This document shows positions 9,900 through 17,878 of a DNA stretch of 64,000 nt, one piece after another; position 1 is the stretch's first letter; each line of letters begins with the position of its first letter. Source of the stretch: Larkinella humicola. Lineage in GTDB: Bacteria; Bacteroidota; Bacteroidia; Cytophagales; Spirosomataceae. The notes beneath the pieces were generated by a model that was not told where the DNA came from, did not search any database, and saw only the letters and a list, made by a program, of their open reading frames with translations. Location of the stretch: the NCBI RefSeq assembly GCF_008727875.1, contig NZ_VTWS01000002.1:310001-374000 (forward strand), read 5' to 3'. A program made the translations under genes and the position numbers.

Positions 9900-11366
9900 A
9901 TGATCTATTTAAGAACCGCCCTGCTTCTGCTCTGGGCCAGCCTGAGCCTTCAAGCCAAAGATTATCCAGCGTCGTTTTTCGGCATCTATTCGGATGGCGC
10001 TACGCTCAACACGCGTTCCATTCAGTACGCGATCGATTATATTCATTCCAATGGGGGTGGTCGGCTGGTGTTCTACGTCGGACGGTATCTGACGGGGTCG
10101 ATTCATTTAAAATCGAACGTAACGCTGCACTTGGAAGAAGGAGCCGTGCTCATGGGATCACTCAATCCCTTCGATTACGATCGACACGTCTGGACGGCGC
10201 TGGTGTTCGGCGAAAATCAGCAAAATATTGCCATTACCGGCAAGGGGGTCATCGACGGGCAGGGGCGTCAATTAGCCCGGAATGTCGTGAATGTGATTCA
10301 GAAAGGTCTCGTCAAAGACTTGTTCCGTTATGATCGTCCCGAGGCCGAAGCGCGCGCCGTGATTATCTACTTCAAGGGATGTCAGCGGGTAAAACTTCAA
10401 ACCGTAACGTTACGGAATGCCGCAAGTTGGGTGCAAATTTACGATCAGTGCCGCAACGTGCAGTTGGCCGGCATTACGGTCGACAGCAAAGCCTACTGGA
10501 ACAACGACGGCATCGACATTGTGGATTCGGACAGTGTCAGCGTTACCGACTCCTACATCGATTCAGCCGATGACGGCATTTGTTTGAAATCGCATGATGC
10601 CTCGCAGGTGTGTCAGAACATCTACGTGCGCAACTGTACGATCCGGTCGAGTGCCAACGCGATCAAATTTGGTACGGCCAGCTATGGCGGTTTTCGAAAC
10701 ATCAAAATGGTGCAGAACAAAGTCTACGATACCTACCGCTCCGCTATCGCCCTGGAAGCAGTGGATGGCGGTTTTATCGAGAACGTAGTGATTGACAGTT
10801 TACAGGCTATCAATACGGGAAACGCCATTTTTCTGCGAATCGGCGAGCGGGTGAAGGGAAAAAAAGGCCGTCTTGAAAACGTCCGGCTGACGAACATCCG
10901 GGTCGAGGTGCCCGCTACGAAACCCGACGCAGGCTACGAATATGAAGGCCCCATCGAAGACATGCCCCGGAATGTATCGCCCTCGTCGATTGTTGGTATG
11001 CCCGATGCCATTGTTAACGATGTGACGTTAAAAAATGTGGAGATCATTTACGCCGGCGGGGGGTCTTCGATGGTGGCAAACGTACCGCTCACGGCGCTCG
11101 ACAAAGTCCCCGAAAAGCCGACGGCTTACCCGGATTTTTCCATGTTTGGCGAACTACCGGCCTGGGGTTTTTACATTCGCCATGCGCAAAATATCCGGTT
11201 CGATAACGTAAAACTAACGTGTCTGAAAAAAGACTACCGTCCCGCCGTGGTGCTCGATGACGTGAAGCAGGCTAACCTAACCCCCATGCTTATCACTGAC
11301 CCCGACCGAAAAAAACCGTCTGTCTATTCCGTCCATTCCACCGGCCTGACCTTGCCGGGACGCTGA
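9900..11366 (+). CDS. Glycoside hydrolase family 28-like beta-helix protein
   Basis: A 488-aa secreted right-handed beta-helix protein (signal peptide about 1-19) related to polygalacturonases and rhamnogalacturonan hydrolases. The pectate-lyase-3-like opening (FGIYSDGATLNTRSIQYAID) and two GH28 acidic motifs are present: NNDGIDI at 201-207 and SADDGICLKS with the Asp pair 224-225. The usual GHG motif is replaced by ANAIKFGT, and no RIK motif is seen where SAIALEAV appears instead. The protein may therefore be a divergent exo-acting or differently specific member. It stands divergent to the rhamnosidase operon, and a role in pectin or rhamnogalacturonan breakdown is inferred. The ATG at 9900 is preceded by no clear ribosome-binding site. 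Confidence 0.85.
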   Translation: MIYLRTALLLLWASLSLQAKDYPASFFGIYSDGATLNTRSIQYAIDYIHSNGGGRLVFYVGRYLTGSIHLKSNVTLHLEEGAVLMGSLNPFDYDRHVWTALVFGENQQNIAITGKGVIDGQGRQLARNVVNVIQKGLVKDLFRYDRPEAEARAVIIYFKGCQRVKLQTVTLRNAASWVQIYDQCRNVQLAGITVDSKAYWNNDGIDIVDSDSVSVTDSYIDSADDGICLKSHDASQVCQNIYVRNCTIRSSANAIKFGTASYGGFRNIKMVQNKVYDTYRSAIALEAVDGGFIENVVIDSLQAINTGNAIFLRIGERVKGKKGRLENVRLTNIRVEVPATKPDAGYEYEGPIEDMPRNVSPSSIVGMPDAIVNDVTLKNVEIIYAGGGSSMVANVPLTALDKVPEKPTAYPDFSMFGELPAWGFYIRHAQNIRFDNVKLTCLKKDYRPAVVLDDVKQANLTPMLITDPDRKKPSVYSVHSTGLTLPGR

Positions 11367-11413
11367 TCTTTATCCTTTTCCTGGCGAGGCTACCTAAACG
11401 TTTGTTCCAATCG

Positions 11414-11453
11414 TTTTTTTGTCATCCCGGCCCGCGTCGGGATGACAAAAAAA
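11414..11453 (+). terminator. Rho-independent terminator hairpin after GH28-like gene
   Basis: A 9-bp perfect stem, GTCATCCCG paired with CGGGATGAC, around an 8-nt loop is flanked by T and A runs, making it functional in either direction. It lies 48 bp after the GH28-like stop codon and 20 bp before the next start, so the following glycosidase gene probably has its own transcript or depends on readthrough. Confidence 0.8.
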
Positions 11454-11472
11454 TACCGAATATGGCTCGAGT

Positions 11473-14175
11473 ATGAATTACAAATGGATTTCCAATGCCT
11501 TCATTTCTTTGCTGTTGCTTTTGGGTCCAAAGGCTTTTTCCCAGACAGTAGGACAGGTCAGGGTCGAATGGAAAGAAGGTTCGTCGCCATCCGGTACGGT
11601 TCAGTTGCAGCACGGTGTGCTGCGTACAATCGAAGGGTTAGCCGGAAAAGGCAAAATGAAAGCCAACGCCTTTCAGGTCGGGTCAGGCAGCCGCCCGGGC
11701 ATTCTGATAACGATTGATAGTGCCCGGACCGAATACGGGACCGGAGCCACCGTCGTGTCAATCAAAACGGCCAAAAATCCGTTCTCCTTTTTTCTTCGGG
11801 ACGTTACCTCCACTTCCCCCATTTATCTGCCGGATTATGGCGTCGTCGTATTGAGTGCGACGGATGGACGGTCTTATCGGGAGGTCGAGGCCACCGTACG
11901 TTCCCGAAAAACAATGACCAAGCTGCAGCGGATTGAGACCGAGCGGGAGGTTTCCTTTTCCTCGGTCGAGAAGAAGGTTCGGAACATGACTGTACCTACC
12001 TGGTTGGGGACCAGCCGGGATTTTAGAATCTTCCAGATTGCCGAAAACCTCACAGACGCATCCCAGGGAGAAGCCAGCATTATTTCCCCCAAACGGTCGT
12101 CGACGGCCTTGCGACTGGTCGAGACCAAAAATGAACCGGTCCATTATCTATACACCTATGGCCGGGGCGTTGGCGTAAAGGAGAATGTCTCGCGTCGGTT
12201 GGAACAGGGTACATTGCCGATTTTGCACTCCACGTTGACCGACGATGATGTCGTTTATAAGTCTACCACGTTTGTTTCTCTGGAAAAATCACCCCTGTCG
12301 GCGTTGCAAGGAACCGATTTTCTAGTGGCCGACAGTTACAGTGGCGGTCACATGTTCACCAACGAACAGCAGGAACTGGTGAAAACCAAATCGGAGAAAG
12401 CCCTGAATCCGGACGAGGAAACCGTTTTGTTTTTCCGGGTTGAAGCCGTGAATAGCGGACCCGTGCCCCGTTATGCCTGGTTCAAAACGCCACGGCCGGG
12501 CACTATGTGGTGGCAGAAATTTCCGTATCGTTTCGAAGTAAAAACCGGATTTTCAGCTTATTCGGAAAACCGGGTTTTTTGTATTTCCAAACTGAACGGA
12601 AAACCGCTGCCCGGCGAGGAAATTTCTATTTTGCTGCAACCCGGTGAAAAAGCGTTGTTTGATTTTTTTATTCCCCACAGTCCCGTTTCTCAGGAACGGG
12701 CTGCGCAACTGGCGATGCTGACCTTTGAGCAGCGTTACGCTGAAAGCCGGGATTTCTGGCTCGCCAAATTAGGGAAAGCTGCGCAAATCCACGTTCCCGA
12801 AAAGCGGATTGACGAAATGATCCAGGCCGGATTGCTTCATCTTGACCTGATTACGTACGGCAATGAGCCCAACGCTACGCTTGCTCCGACCATTGGCGTC
12901 TATTCACCCATCGGAACGGAAAGTGCGCCAATTATTCAGTTTTATGCCTCGATGGGCTGGACCGATGTTGCCAGGAGGTCGTTGGAGTACTTTCTTGACA
13001 AACAGCATGAAGACGGTTTTATCCAGAACTTCAACGGGTATATGGTCGAAACCGGGGCGGCCTTGTGGAGCATGGGCGAATACTTCCGGTATACCAACGA
13101 CCGGGAATGGGTCGGAACCATCAAAGCAAAACTCCTTAAATCCTGTGATTACCTGATTGCCTGGCGTAACCGGAACAAAAAGGAAGAACTACGCGGCCGG
13201 GGGTATGGGATGATTGAAGGAAAAGTAGCGGACCCCGAAGATCATTTTCACCAGTTCATGCTCAATGGCTACGCCTACCTCGGCATGAGCCGCTGTGCCG
13301 AAATGCTGGCCAATGTTGATCCGGCCCAATCCGAGCGGCTCCGAAAGGAAGCGGACGCCTGGAAAGAAGATATCCGGCAGTCGTTTTTTACTTCGGTGGC
13401 GATGTCGCCGGTGGTTCCCCTGGGCGATGGCACCTGGTGTCCCACGGCTCCGCCCTGGACGGAAGGGGCCGGTTTGAGAGGGATGTACCAGAAACGTGAG
13501 ACGTTCTGGTCGCATGGCACATTCACGGCACCGGACGGGATGCTTGGTCCCCTGCATCTGATTTTTTGCGAAGTACTCGACCCTCTTGAGCCAGCGGCTA
13601 AAGCACTTCTGAACTACCACAGCGAGCTTTTCTACCAGGAAAATTCAGCGTTTAGTCAACCGTATTACAGCCGCCATAACTGGATGCAGGCAAAGCTGGG
13701 AATGACCAAACCCTTTTTAAGTACCTACTATCATACGTTTGCGGCCCATGCTGACCGGGAAACCTACACTTTCTGGGAGCATTTATTTAAGGTCAGTCCG
13801 CATAAGACACACGAAGAAGCGTGGTTCCTGATGGAAACGCGCTGGATGCTCTATCTGGAGGAGGGTTCCACCCTCCGATTGTTCAATACCGTACCGCGCC
13901 ACTGGCTGGAGCAGGGCAATCAACTAACGCTGAGTAATGTCCGGAGCTATTTTGGTCCGATTTCGACCAATGTAACTTCGGAAGTCGAAAAGGGGTACAT
14001 TACCGCTACCGTGAGCTGCACGGATCCCCGTAAACCGAAAGAAGTGTTGATCCGGATCCCACATCCCACCGGTAAGAAACCCGTGAAAGTAGCCGGAGGG
14101 ATCTATAATGAACAAACGGAAACCGTCTCGATAAAAGACTTTTCGGGCCAGGCTGAAATCCGGCTCGACTACTGA
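11473..14175 (+). CDS. Secreted six-hairpin-type glycosidase, unclassified
   Basis: A 900-aa protein with a signal peptide (MNYKWISNAFISLLLLLGPK then AFSQ). I do not recognise a specific family. The C-terminal two thirds look like an (alpha/alpha)6-barrel glycosidase: helical repeats with GWTDVARRSLEYFLDKQHEDG, then ETGAALWSMGEYFRYTNDREW (about 520-540), then a C-terminal beta domain ending with IRIPHPTGKKPVKV as in GH78/GH127-like proteins. The N-terminal 400 residues are beta-rich. Neither of the GH78 catalytic motifs of the other three enzymes in this window is present. It follows a GH28-like gene and faces two rhamnosidases, so action on a pectin-side-chain or rhamnoside product is inferred. 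Confidence 0.6.
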   Translation: MNYKWISNAFISLLLLLGPKAFSQTVGQVRVEWKEGSSPSGTVQLQHGVLRTIEGLAGKGKMKANAFQVGSGSRPGILITIDSARTEYGTGATVVSIKTAKNPFSFFLRDVTSTSPIYLPDYGVVVLSATDGRSYREVEATVRSRKTMTKLQRIETEREVSFSSVEKKVRNMTVPTWLGTSRDFRIFQIAENLTDASQGEASIISPKRSSTALRLVETKNEPVHYLYTYGRGVGVKENVSRRLEQGTLPILHSTLTDDDVVYKSTTFVSLEKSPLSALQGTDFLVADSYSGGHMFTNEQQELVKTKSEKALNPDEETVLFFRVEAVNSGPVPRYAWFKTPRPGTMWWQKFPYRFEVKTGFSAYSENRVFCISKLNGKPLPGEEISILLQPGEKALFDFFIPHSPVSQERAAQLAMLTFEQRYAESRDFWLAKLGKAAQIHVPEKRIDEMIQAGLLHLDLITYGNEPNATLAPTIGVYSPIGTESAPIIQFYASMGWTDVARRSLEYFLDKQHEDGFIQNFNGYMVETGAALWSMGEYFRYTNDREWVGTIKAKLLKSCDYLIAWRNRNKKEELRGRGYGMIEGKVADPEDHFHQFMLNGYAYLGMSRCAEMLANVDPAQSERLRKEADAWKEDIRQSFFTSVAMSPVVPLGDGTWCPTAPPWTEGAGLRGMYQKRETFWSHGTFTAPDGMLGPLHLIFCEVLDPLEPAAKALLNYHSELFYQENSAFSQPYYSRHNWMQAKLGMTKPFLSTYYHTFAAHADRETYTFWEHLFKVSPHKTHEEAWFLMETRWMLYLEEGSTLRLFNTVPRHWLEQGNQLTLSNVRSYFGPISTNVTSEVEKGYITATVSCTDPRKPKEVLIRIPHPTGKKPVKVAGGIYNEQTETVSIKDFSGQAEIRLDY

Positions 14176-14257
14176 GGATCGGGTAACTGCGATAAAAAGG
14201 CACGGGCATTGTACCCATTTAACAAAAAGCCCGATTTGTATCTTTCTTTAGCATTCG

Positions 14258-14335
14258 GTGGTTGTATTTAACCAGCCATGTTAATTTAAAACCTCCTCGG
14301 GGCTATATTTTTTGGAGCATTAACAATACAACCAC
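14258..14335. repeat. Short element bounded by 11-bp inverted repeat
   Basis: GTGGTTGTATT (14258-14268) and AATACAACCAC (14325-14335) are perfect inverted copies that bound a 78-bp AT-rich stretch. It lies at the broken 5' side of the RES-domain remnant. No flanking target duplication is visible, so it could be a tiny insertion remnant or chance. Confidence 0.3.
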
Positions 14336-14661
14336 TATTTTTTTCCTGCTTTAATTATCCATTCCTCTTCTATTCTCCAGAATTGGCGCTGTTGGAAATC
14401 GTAACCCACCTGAATCCGGTATTTATCCCCGACTTTCATTTGCTGGTACTGGATATACCGGATACCTTTCAAACGGTCTCGTTGACCGATTTACCCACCG
14501 ACTGGCAAAACGATACGCATTACGAGACCTTGCAAACCTACTTCTCAAACTGGTTGGCACAGCCCGATGTACTGACCGTATCGGTGCCATCGGCCGTCGT
14601 AAGCCGCTCCGGTAACTAGTTGCTGCATACGCTTCATCCCGGCTTTCGTGCGGAGGCCTAA
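14290..14661 (+). pseudogene. RES-domain toxin remnant (interrupted by an amber stop)
   Basis: The reading frame gives YSPELALLEIVTHLNP, LLVLDIPD and SVPSAVVSRSGN, then a TAG stop at 14617-14619, then LLHTLHPGF to a second stop at 14661. The order matches the core and C-terminus of RES-domain toxins, whose C-terminal motif is N-Tyr-LL-N-x-xHP; the tyrosine codon here is TAG. The N-terminal region is missing or unrecognisable, with stops upstream, and no Xre-like antitoxin gene precedes it. RES toxins degrade NAD+ in known systems. I read this as an eroded toxin gene. The open stretch from the TTG at 14383 to 14619 could be misannotated as a 78-aa protein. Confidence 0.65.
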
Positions 14662-14729
14662 GTAATTGAAAATTAACTCTTTCTGATAGATAGCCGCCTG
14701 TTGAAGCTATGACCGTATCAGCAGCTTCC

Positions 14730-15668
14730 CTACAACCCCTGCTCCGAAAACCGGATCATCGGAAAACACTCCGGCACATGCGAATCCCAGACGCGGTGGG
14801 AATTCCAGGCCCAGCCGCCGTGGTCGCCGGAGGGGGCGGCTTCCTTGTAGGTGTTGAACCGCGAAAAATCAAGGCGCCACTGGTCGTTGTTTTTCGGAGG
14901 TAGCGCGCGGTGGTCGGCTTTGGCGAGGTCTGCCATACTTTTCCAGGGGAAGGCCAGTTCCACCGTCCATTTCCGGTCCCGATCCTGGTTGTTGTTGAGG
15001 GTGCCGTCCACGAAAACCGCACTCTGTAGCCCCGGAAAACGGAAATCCCAGGAACCGTAGCGCAGCCCCCGGGGGTGTTTTTTGAACCCGACGCCGTTGA
15101 ATTTCCGAACCGCCGGATTGGAAAGGGCAAAGCGGGCATCCTGCCCAAAACCGCCTTTTTCGTAGGCGTCCTGCCAGATAAAAAACGCTTCGTAGCGCGT
15201 GCCTAACGCATTGATTTCAAATTCGTAATAGGTATCCTTTCCGGCAATAAACACCTCCACGTCGTTTTCCGAATAAATCGGATCGTTGTGATTCACCAGT
15301 TTGGCGTTGATATAGGGCTCCTCCACCCAGAAAGCCACGTAGAGATTTTCCTGGTCCCAACAAACGGCCGCCCGCGTGTCGTGCAAAGTCTTGCCGCCCG
15401 AAACCAGATCGACAAACCGGGGTGATCGCGGGATTTTGGTCCAGATTTCCTCGTCCAGTTTTCCGTCGATCACGGGCGGTTTCAAGGTCCGGTAGGCGGT
15501 ATACTGTTCGATAGTATTTTTGTCACACGGAAAAGCCCATTGTGCCGTATCGGCAGCCGAGGAGTTGGTGGAGTGAAGCACATTTTGCGCACCCGAACCT
15601 TGAAAGAAGAGGAAACTGACAACAACAGCCAGGAAAGCGGGCAAGCGAACGGGGCGGCTTTTTTTCAT
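14730..15668 (-). CDS. Secreted CBM9-like carbohydrate-binding protein
   Basis: A 312-aa exported protein whose mature part is a single carbohydrate-binding family 9-like domain. Its signature start PPVIDGKLDEEIWTKIPRSP is followed by the DVEVFI stretch and YYEFEINALGTRYE, the typical layout of secreted CBM9-like proteins in Bacteroidota. The start at 15668 gives MKKSRPVRLPAFLAVVVSFL as signal peptide; an in-frame ATG at 15680 adds four residues. No catalytic motif is recognised. It follows the WYL regulator gene (stop at 15713) on the same strand with a gap of about 45 bp, so co-transcription is possible, though functional linkage is unclear. Confidence 0.8.
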   Translation of the reverse strand: MKKSRPVRLPAFLAVVVSFLFFQGSGAQNVLHSTNSSAADTAQWAFPCDKNTIEQYTAYRTLKPPVIDGKLDEEIWTKIPRSPRFVDLVSGGKTLHDTRAAVCWDQENLYVAFWVEEPYINAKLVNHNDPIYSENDVEVFIAGKDTYYEFEINALGTRYEAFFIWQDAYEKGGFGQDARFALSNPAVRKFNGVGFKKHPRGLRYGSWDFRFPGLQSAVFVDGTLNNNQDRDRKWTVELAFPWKSMADLAKADHRALPPKNNDQWRLDFSRFNTYKEAAPSGDHGGWAWNSHRVWDSHVPECFPMIRFSEQGL

Positions 15669-15712
15669 TCGGGTATACATTTCAGGTGTATTTTCGTAAG
15701 ATCGCAGGCGGT

Positions 15713-16735
15713 TCAATACCGCCCCAGCGTCGTCCGCAGCGACTCCGTAATGGTCTCCGCCAAACTCGCCGGTTTCAGCACTTTGACGTGTTCGCCGTAA
15801 CTGCGGAGGTGCATCAGCAGGTCGCGGTTGGGGGCCAGCCGGAGCCGGACGATGCACTCGGTTTCGTCGTCGCGCAGCACTTCCTGCGTCTGGTGAATCG
15901 GCTTGGCTTTCACGTAATACCCGAACAGGGGCGTGAACGACAGCAGAATTTCCTCCACCGGATCGGTGGTGTCCGTGATGCCGTAAATGTGATCGAACAG
16001 CTCGGCGACATAGGCCAGAACCGACGGGGGCACCGCGCAGGGTTCGTCCAGAATCTCCAGTTCGGCCATGCGGTCGAGAGCGTAGGTTTTCTCCTTGCCG
16101 CTCAGGGCGTCGTACCCAATCACATACCAGCTATCGGCCACCTCCCGCAGCAAAATCGGGTGCAGGGTTCGGGCCGATGCGGACGACTCGATGTCGGGAT
16201 CGGCGTGTTTGCGGTATTGAAACGATACCTGCCGGTTTTGGTTGACGGCCCGGATCAGCACCGGAACATACTGCCGGTTTCCGCCCAGCACTTTCTCTTC
16301 CACATACACCACTTTCCGCTGCATCCCCGACGCATTTCCGTCTTCGGGCCGCACTTCCCGGACAATGTCCAGACTTTGCCGGACTTTCTGGAGGGCGTTG
16401 GTCAATTCCGCCACCACCGATGCCCCCTGCGTGGCCGCCAGCACCTCGCGGGCGTAGTCGAGGGCTTCCATGTCGTCGGGCGTGAGCATGAGCCGGAGCA
16501 GCCGGAACTGCGGATTCGTATAGTAATAGCCGTTTCTGCGTTTGTCGTAGGCAATGGGCGCGTTGTGGTCTTCACGCAGCCGCTGGATGTCTTTTTCCAG
16601 CGACGATACCGACCGAATGCCGCAACGGTCCTGAAGCAGTTCGAACAGCGCCTGTTTGGAATACCGGCGGGGGTAGCGGCTGATCACTTCATCGATCAGG
16701 CGGTAGCGTTGGAAGGCGGAGCGGGTAATGGGCAT
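15713..16735 (-). CDS. WYL-domain transcriptional regulator
   Basis: A 340-aa cytoplasmic regulator. The N-terminus is a winged helix-turn-helix (RYRLIDEVISRYPRRYSKQALFELLQDRCGIRSVSSLEKDIQRLREDH), the middle is helical, and the C-terminal half carries a WYL domain (HPILLREVADSWYVIGYDAL) with the WCX-like tail (SFTPLFGYYVKAKPI). The start at 16735 matches the usual beginning of the family; an upstream ATG at 16906 would only add non-homologous sequence across the operator. WYL proteins bind ligands or nucleic acid and control defence or damage genes in other bacteria. The gene is divergent from two paralogous small genes whose promoters share an inverted repeat, the first copy lying 56 bp upstream of this start. 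Confidence 0.88.
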   Translation of the reverse strand: MPITRSAFQRYRLIDEVISRYPRRYSKQALFELLQDRCGIRSVSSLEKDIQRLREDHNAPIAYDKRRNGYYYTNPQFRLLRLMLTPDDMEALDYAREVLAATQGASVVAELTNALQKVRQSLDIVREVRPEDGNASGMQRKVVYVEEKVLGGNRQYVPVLIRAVNQNRQVSFQYRKHADPDIESSASARTLHPILLREVADSWYVIGYDALSGKEKTYALDRMAELEILDEPCAVPPSVLAYVAELFDHIYGITDTTDPVEEILLSFTPLFGYYVKAKPIHQTQEVLRDDETECIVRLRLAPNRDLLMHLRSYGEHVKVLKPASLAETITESLRTTLGRY

Positions 16736-16790
16736 GCGTTCGGTTGTTGTCGGGACAAAGAAGCGAAAAAAAATCGCAGAAAAATCAATG

Positions 16791-16809
16791 GCCGTAAAAA
16801 GATTACGTT
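16791..16809. promoter_or_regulatory. Operator copy 1, CGTAA-N7-TTACG type inverted repeat
   Basis: GCCGTAA-AAAGA-TTACGTT: an inverted repeat with five perfectly paired outer-to-inner bases (CGTAA/TTACG) around AAAGA. Eighteen bases (16794-16811) are identical to the copy before the second paralogue. It lies between the divergent WYL gene and the first small paralogue and is a candidate WYL-regulator site. Confidence 0.6.
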
Positions 16810-16819
16810 CTGACAAAAT

Positions 16820-16827
16820 CAATTTTG
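16820..16827 (+). promoter_or_regulatory. -7-like promoter box of first small paralogue
   Basis: CAATTTTG resembles the Bacteroidota TAnnTTTG box with one mismatch. It starts 10 bp after the operator, exactly the spacing seen in front of the second paralogue. It is also embedded in a second dyad, ACAAAAT-CA-ATTTTGT (16813-16828). Confidence 0.4.
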
Positions 16828-16867
16828 TAGTGTTCGAATCACCCAGCCGAACAGGAACAACATGACC

Positions 16868-17284
16868 ATGAACACGCTCTTCGCACTTCCGCAACCAGCA
16901 ACTCACCCGGTTTTAACCGTCCGGCGACCGGTCCGGCTTTCCGCCCGCCAGCTTCTGGACGTTGAACTGGGGCTTTTTCTGCTCTCGCAACTCTTGCCGA
17001 GTGCGCCCCCCGACGCCCTGCCCGGTTTGCTGAGCGACCACCATCCGACCAGCCCGGCCTGCCTAAGCTGGACCACCCGCCAGCACAAACTGCGCAACCG
17101 GGGTCTGGCGTTGTTGACGCATCTGACCCGGGAAACCTGCTGGCATGATCTCCTGGAACTGTACATTGCCGTTCCGGTTCATCTTCAGGCCTACGACATC
17201 AGTTGTGACCGCAGTGGATTTCGCTTGAAAACCGTGGGCTTTTCGCGCAATCGCCTGACGGTTTTACGAAAAGTGTTGGGGTAA
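16868..17284 (+). CDS. Small protein of unknown function, tandem paralogue A
   Basis: A 138-aa protein with no family I recognise. It is clearly related to the next gene: both begin MN-(T/A)-L, share VELGLFLL..LLP.APP.ALP.LL, then RQH...NR..ALL, a Trp-containing segment with Y-x-A-P/V-P, and end in a basic L.RK helix. The start at 16868 is chosen by alignment with the paralogue; an ATG at 16862 is also in frame. No signal peptide or membrane segment is evident, so a cytosolic, largely helical protein is likely. It carries the operator and promoter described above and is divergent from the WYL regulator, so regulation by that protein is inferred. Confidence 0.65.
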   Translation: MNTLFALPQPATHPVLTVRRPVRLSARQLLDVELGLFLLSQLLPSAPPDALPGLLSDHHPTSPACLSWTTRQHKLRNRGLALLTHLTRETCWHDLLELYIAVPVHLQAYDISCDRSGFRLKTVGFSRNRLTVLRKVLG

Positions 17285-17307
17285 AAAAAAAGTTGAAATT
17301 AATTGAC

Positions 17308-17326
17308 AACGTAAAAAGATTACGTT
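17308..17326. promoter_or_regulatory. Operator copy 2, perfect AACGTAA-N5-TTACGTT dyad
   Basis: A perfect inverted repeat with 7-bp arms, AACGTAA and TTACGTT, around AAAGA. It is the better-formed of two copies, and lies in the 89-bp gap between the tandem paralogues. A TTGAC at 17303-17307 abuts it. Confidence 0.65.
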
Positions 17327-17336
17327 CTAGTGAGTT

Positions 17337-17344
17337 TATTTTTG
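17337..17344 (+). promoter_or_regulatory. TAnnTTTG promoter box of second small paralogue
   Basis: TATTTTTG matches the Bacteroidota -7 consensus exactly and starts 10 bp after the operator dyad. The position implies that a protein on the dyad would cover the upstream promoter element. The coding start follows 29 bp later. Confidence 0.5.
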
Positions 17345-17373
17345 TATACAACGAACGGTAAACAACCATACTC

Positions 17374-17835
17374 ATGAACGCACTGCCCCTATCCAACACA
17401 CCCCTTGCCCGCCAACTGAGCCCGTTTCCGTTGCACTGGCAGGAGCCGCTGGCCACGCAACTCCGGTTTCAACACGAGTTGCCCGGCCAGTTGGCCAACC
17501 GGCTGTTGAACGTTGAACTGGGGCTTTTTCTGCTGGCGGAACTGTTGCCCCTGGCGCCCCCCCAGGCCCTTCCCAACCTGCTGAACGGCGAGGGACTGGT
17601 CTACGGGGAGCGCCCCGTCTGGAAACCACGGCAACACCGCTATTTGAACCGCGCCCGGGCGTTGCTGGCTCCCTATCAGGACCGCAGCGTCTGGTTGATG
17701 GCGCTGGCGCGCTACGATGCGCTGCCGACCAGCCTGCGGGCGTTCTGCTCGCAAAGTCCGGGGAGTTGCGGGTCGGAAGTAAGCCGGAGTATTTTTCGCA
17801 GTCGGGAAGAATTGTTCAGAAAAGCGCTGGCTTAA
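17374..17835 (+). CDS. Small protein of unknown function, tandem paralogue B
   Basis: A 153-aa homologue of the preceding gene, with a longer N-terminus (about 40 residues) before the shared VELGLFLL block (residues 49-56). At DNA level about 25 bases around that block are identical between the two genes, suggesting a fairly recent tandem duplication with selection on the protein. The second half is looser but keeps RQH...NRARALL, Y-DALP-SLRA and the C-terminal FRKAL. No signal peptide, transmembrane segment or known catalytic motif is seen. It has its own operator/promoter rather than depending on readthrough from paralogue A. Function unknown. Confidence 0.7.
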   Translation: MNALPLSNTPLARQLSPFPLHWQEPLATQLRFQHELPGQLANRLLNVELGLFLLAELLPLAPPQALPNLLNGEGLVYGERPVWKPRQHRYLNRARALLAPYQDRSVWLMALARYDALPTSLRAFCSQSPGSCGSEVSRSIFRSREELFRKALA

Positions 17836-17878
17836 GACGATGGTTCCTTTTTCTCAATCCGCACCCGCCCACCCCCTC

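Noticed and set aside
14383-14619. 78-aa protein from a TTG start
   Set aside because: The sequence matches the middle of a RES domain and continues after the stop, so it is treated as part of a pseudogene.
15686-16813. 375-codon open frame on the plus strand
   Set aside because: Mirror of the WYL regulator coding sequence; no domain features.
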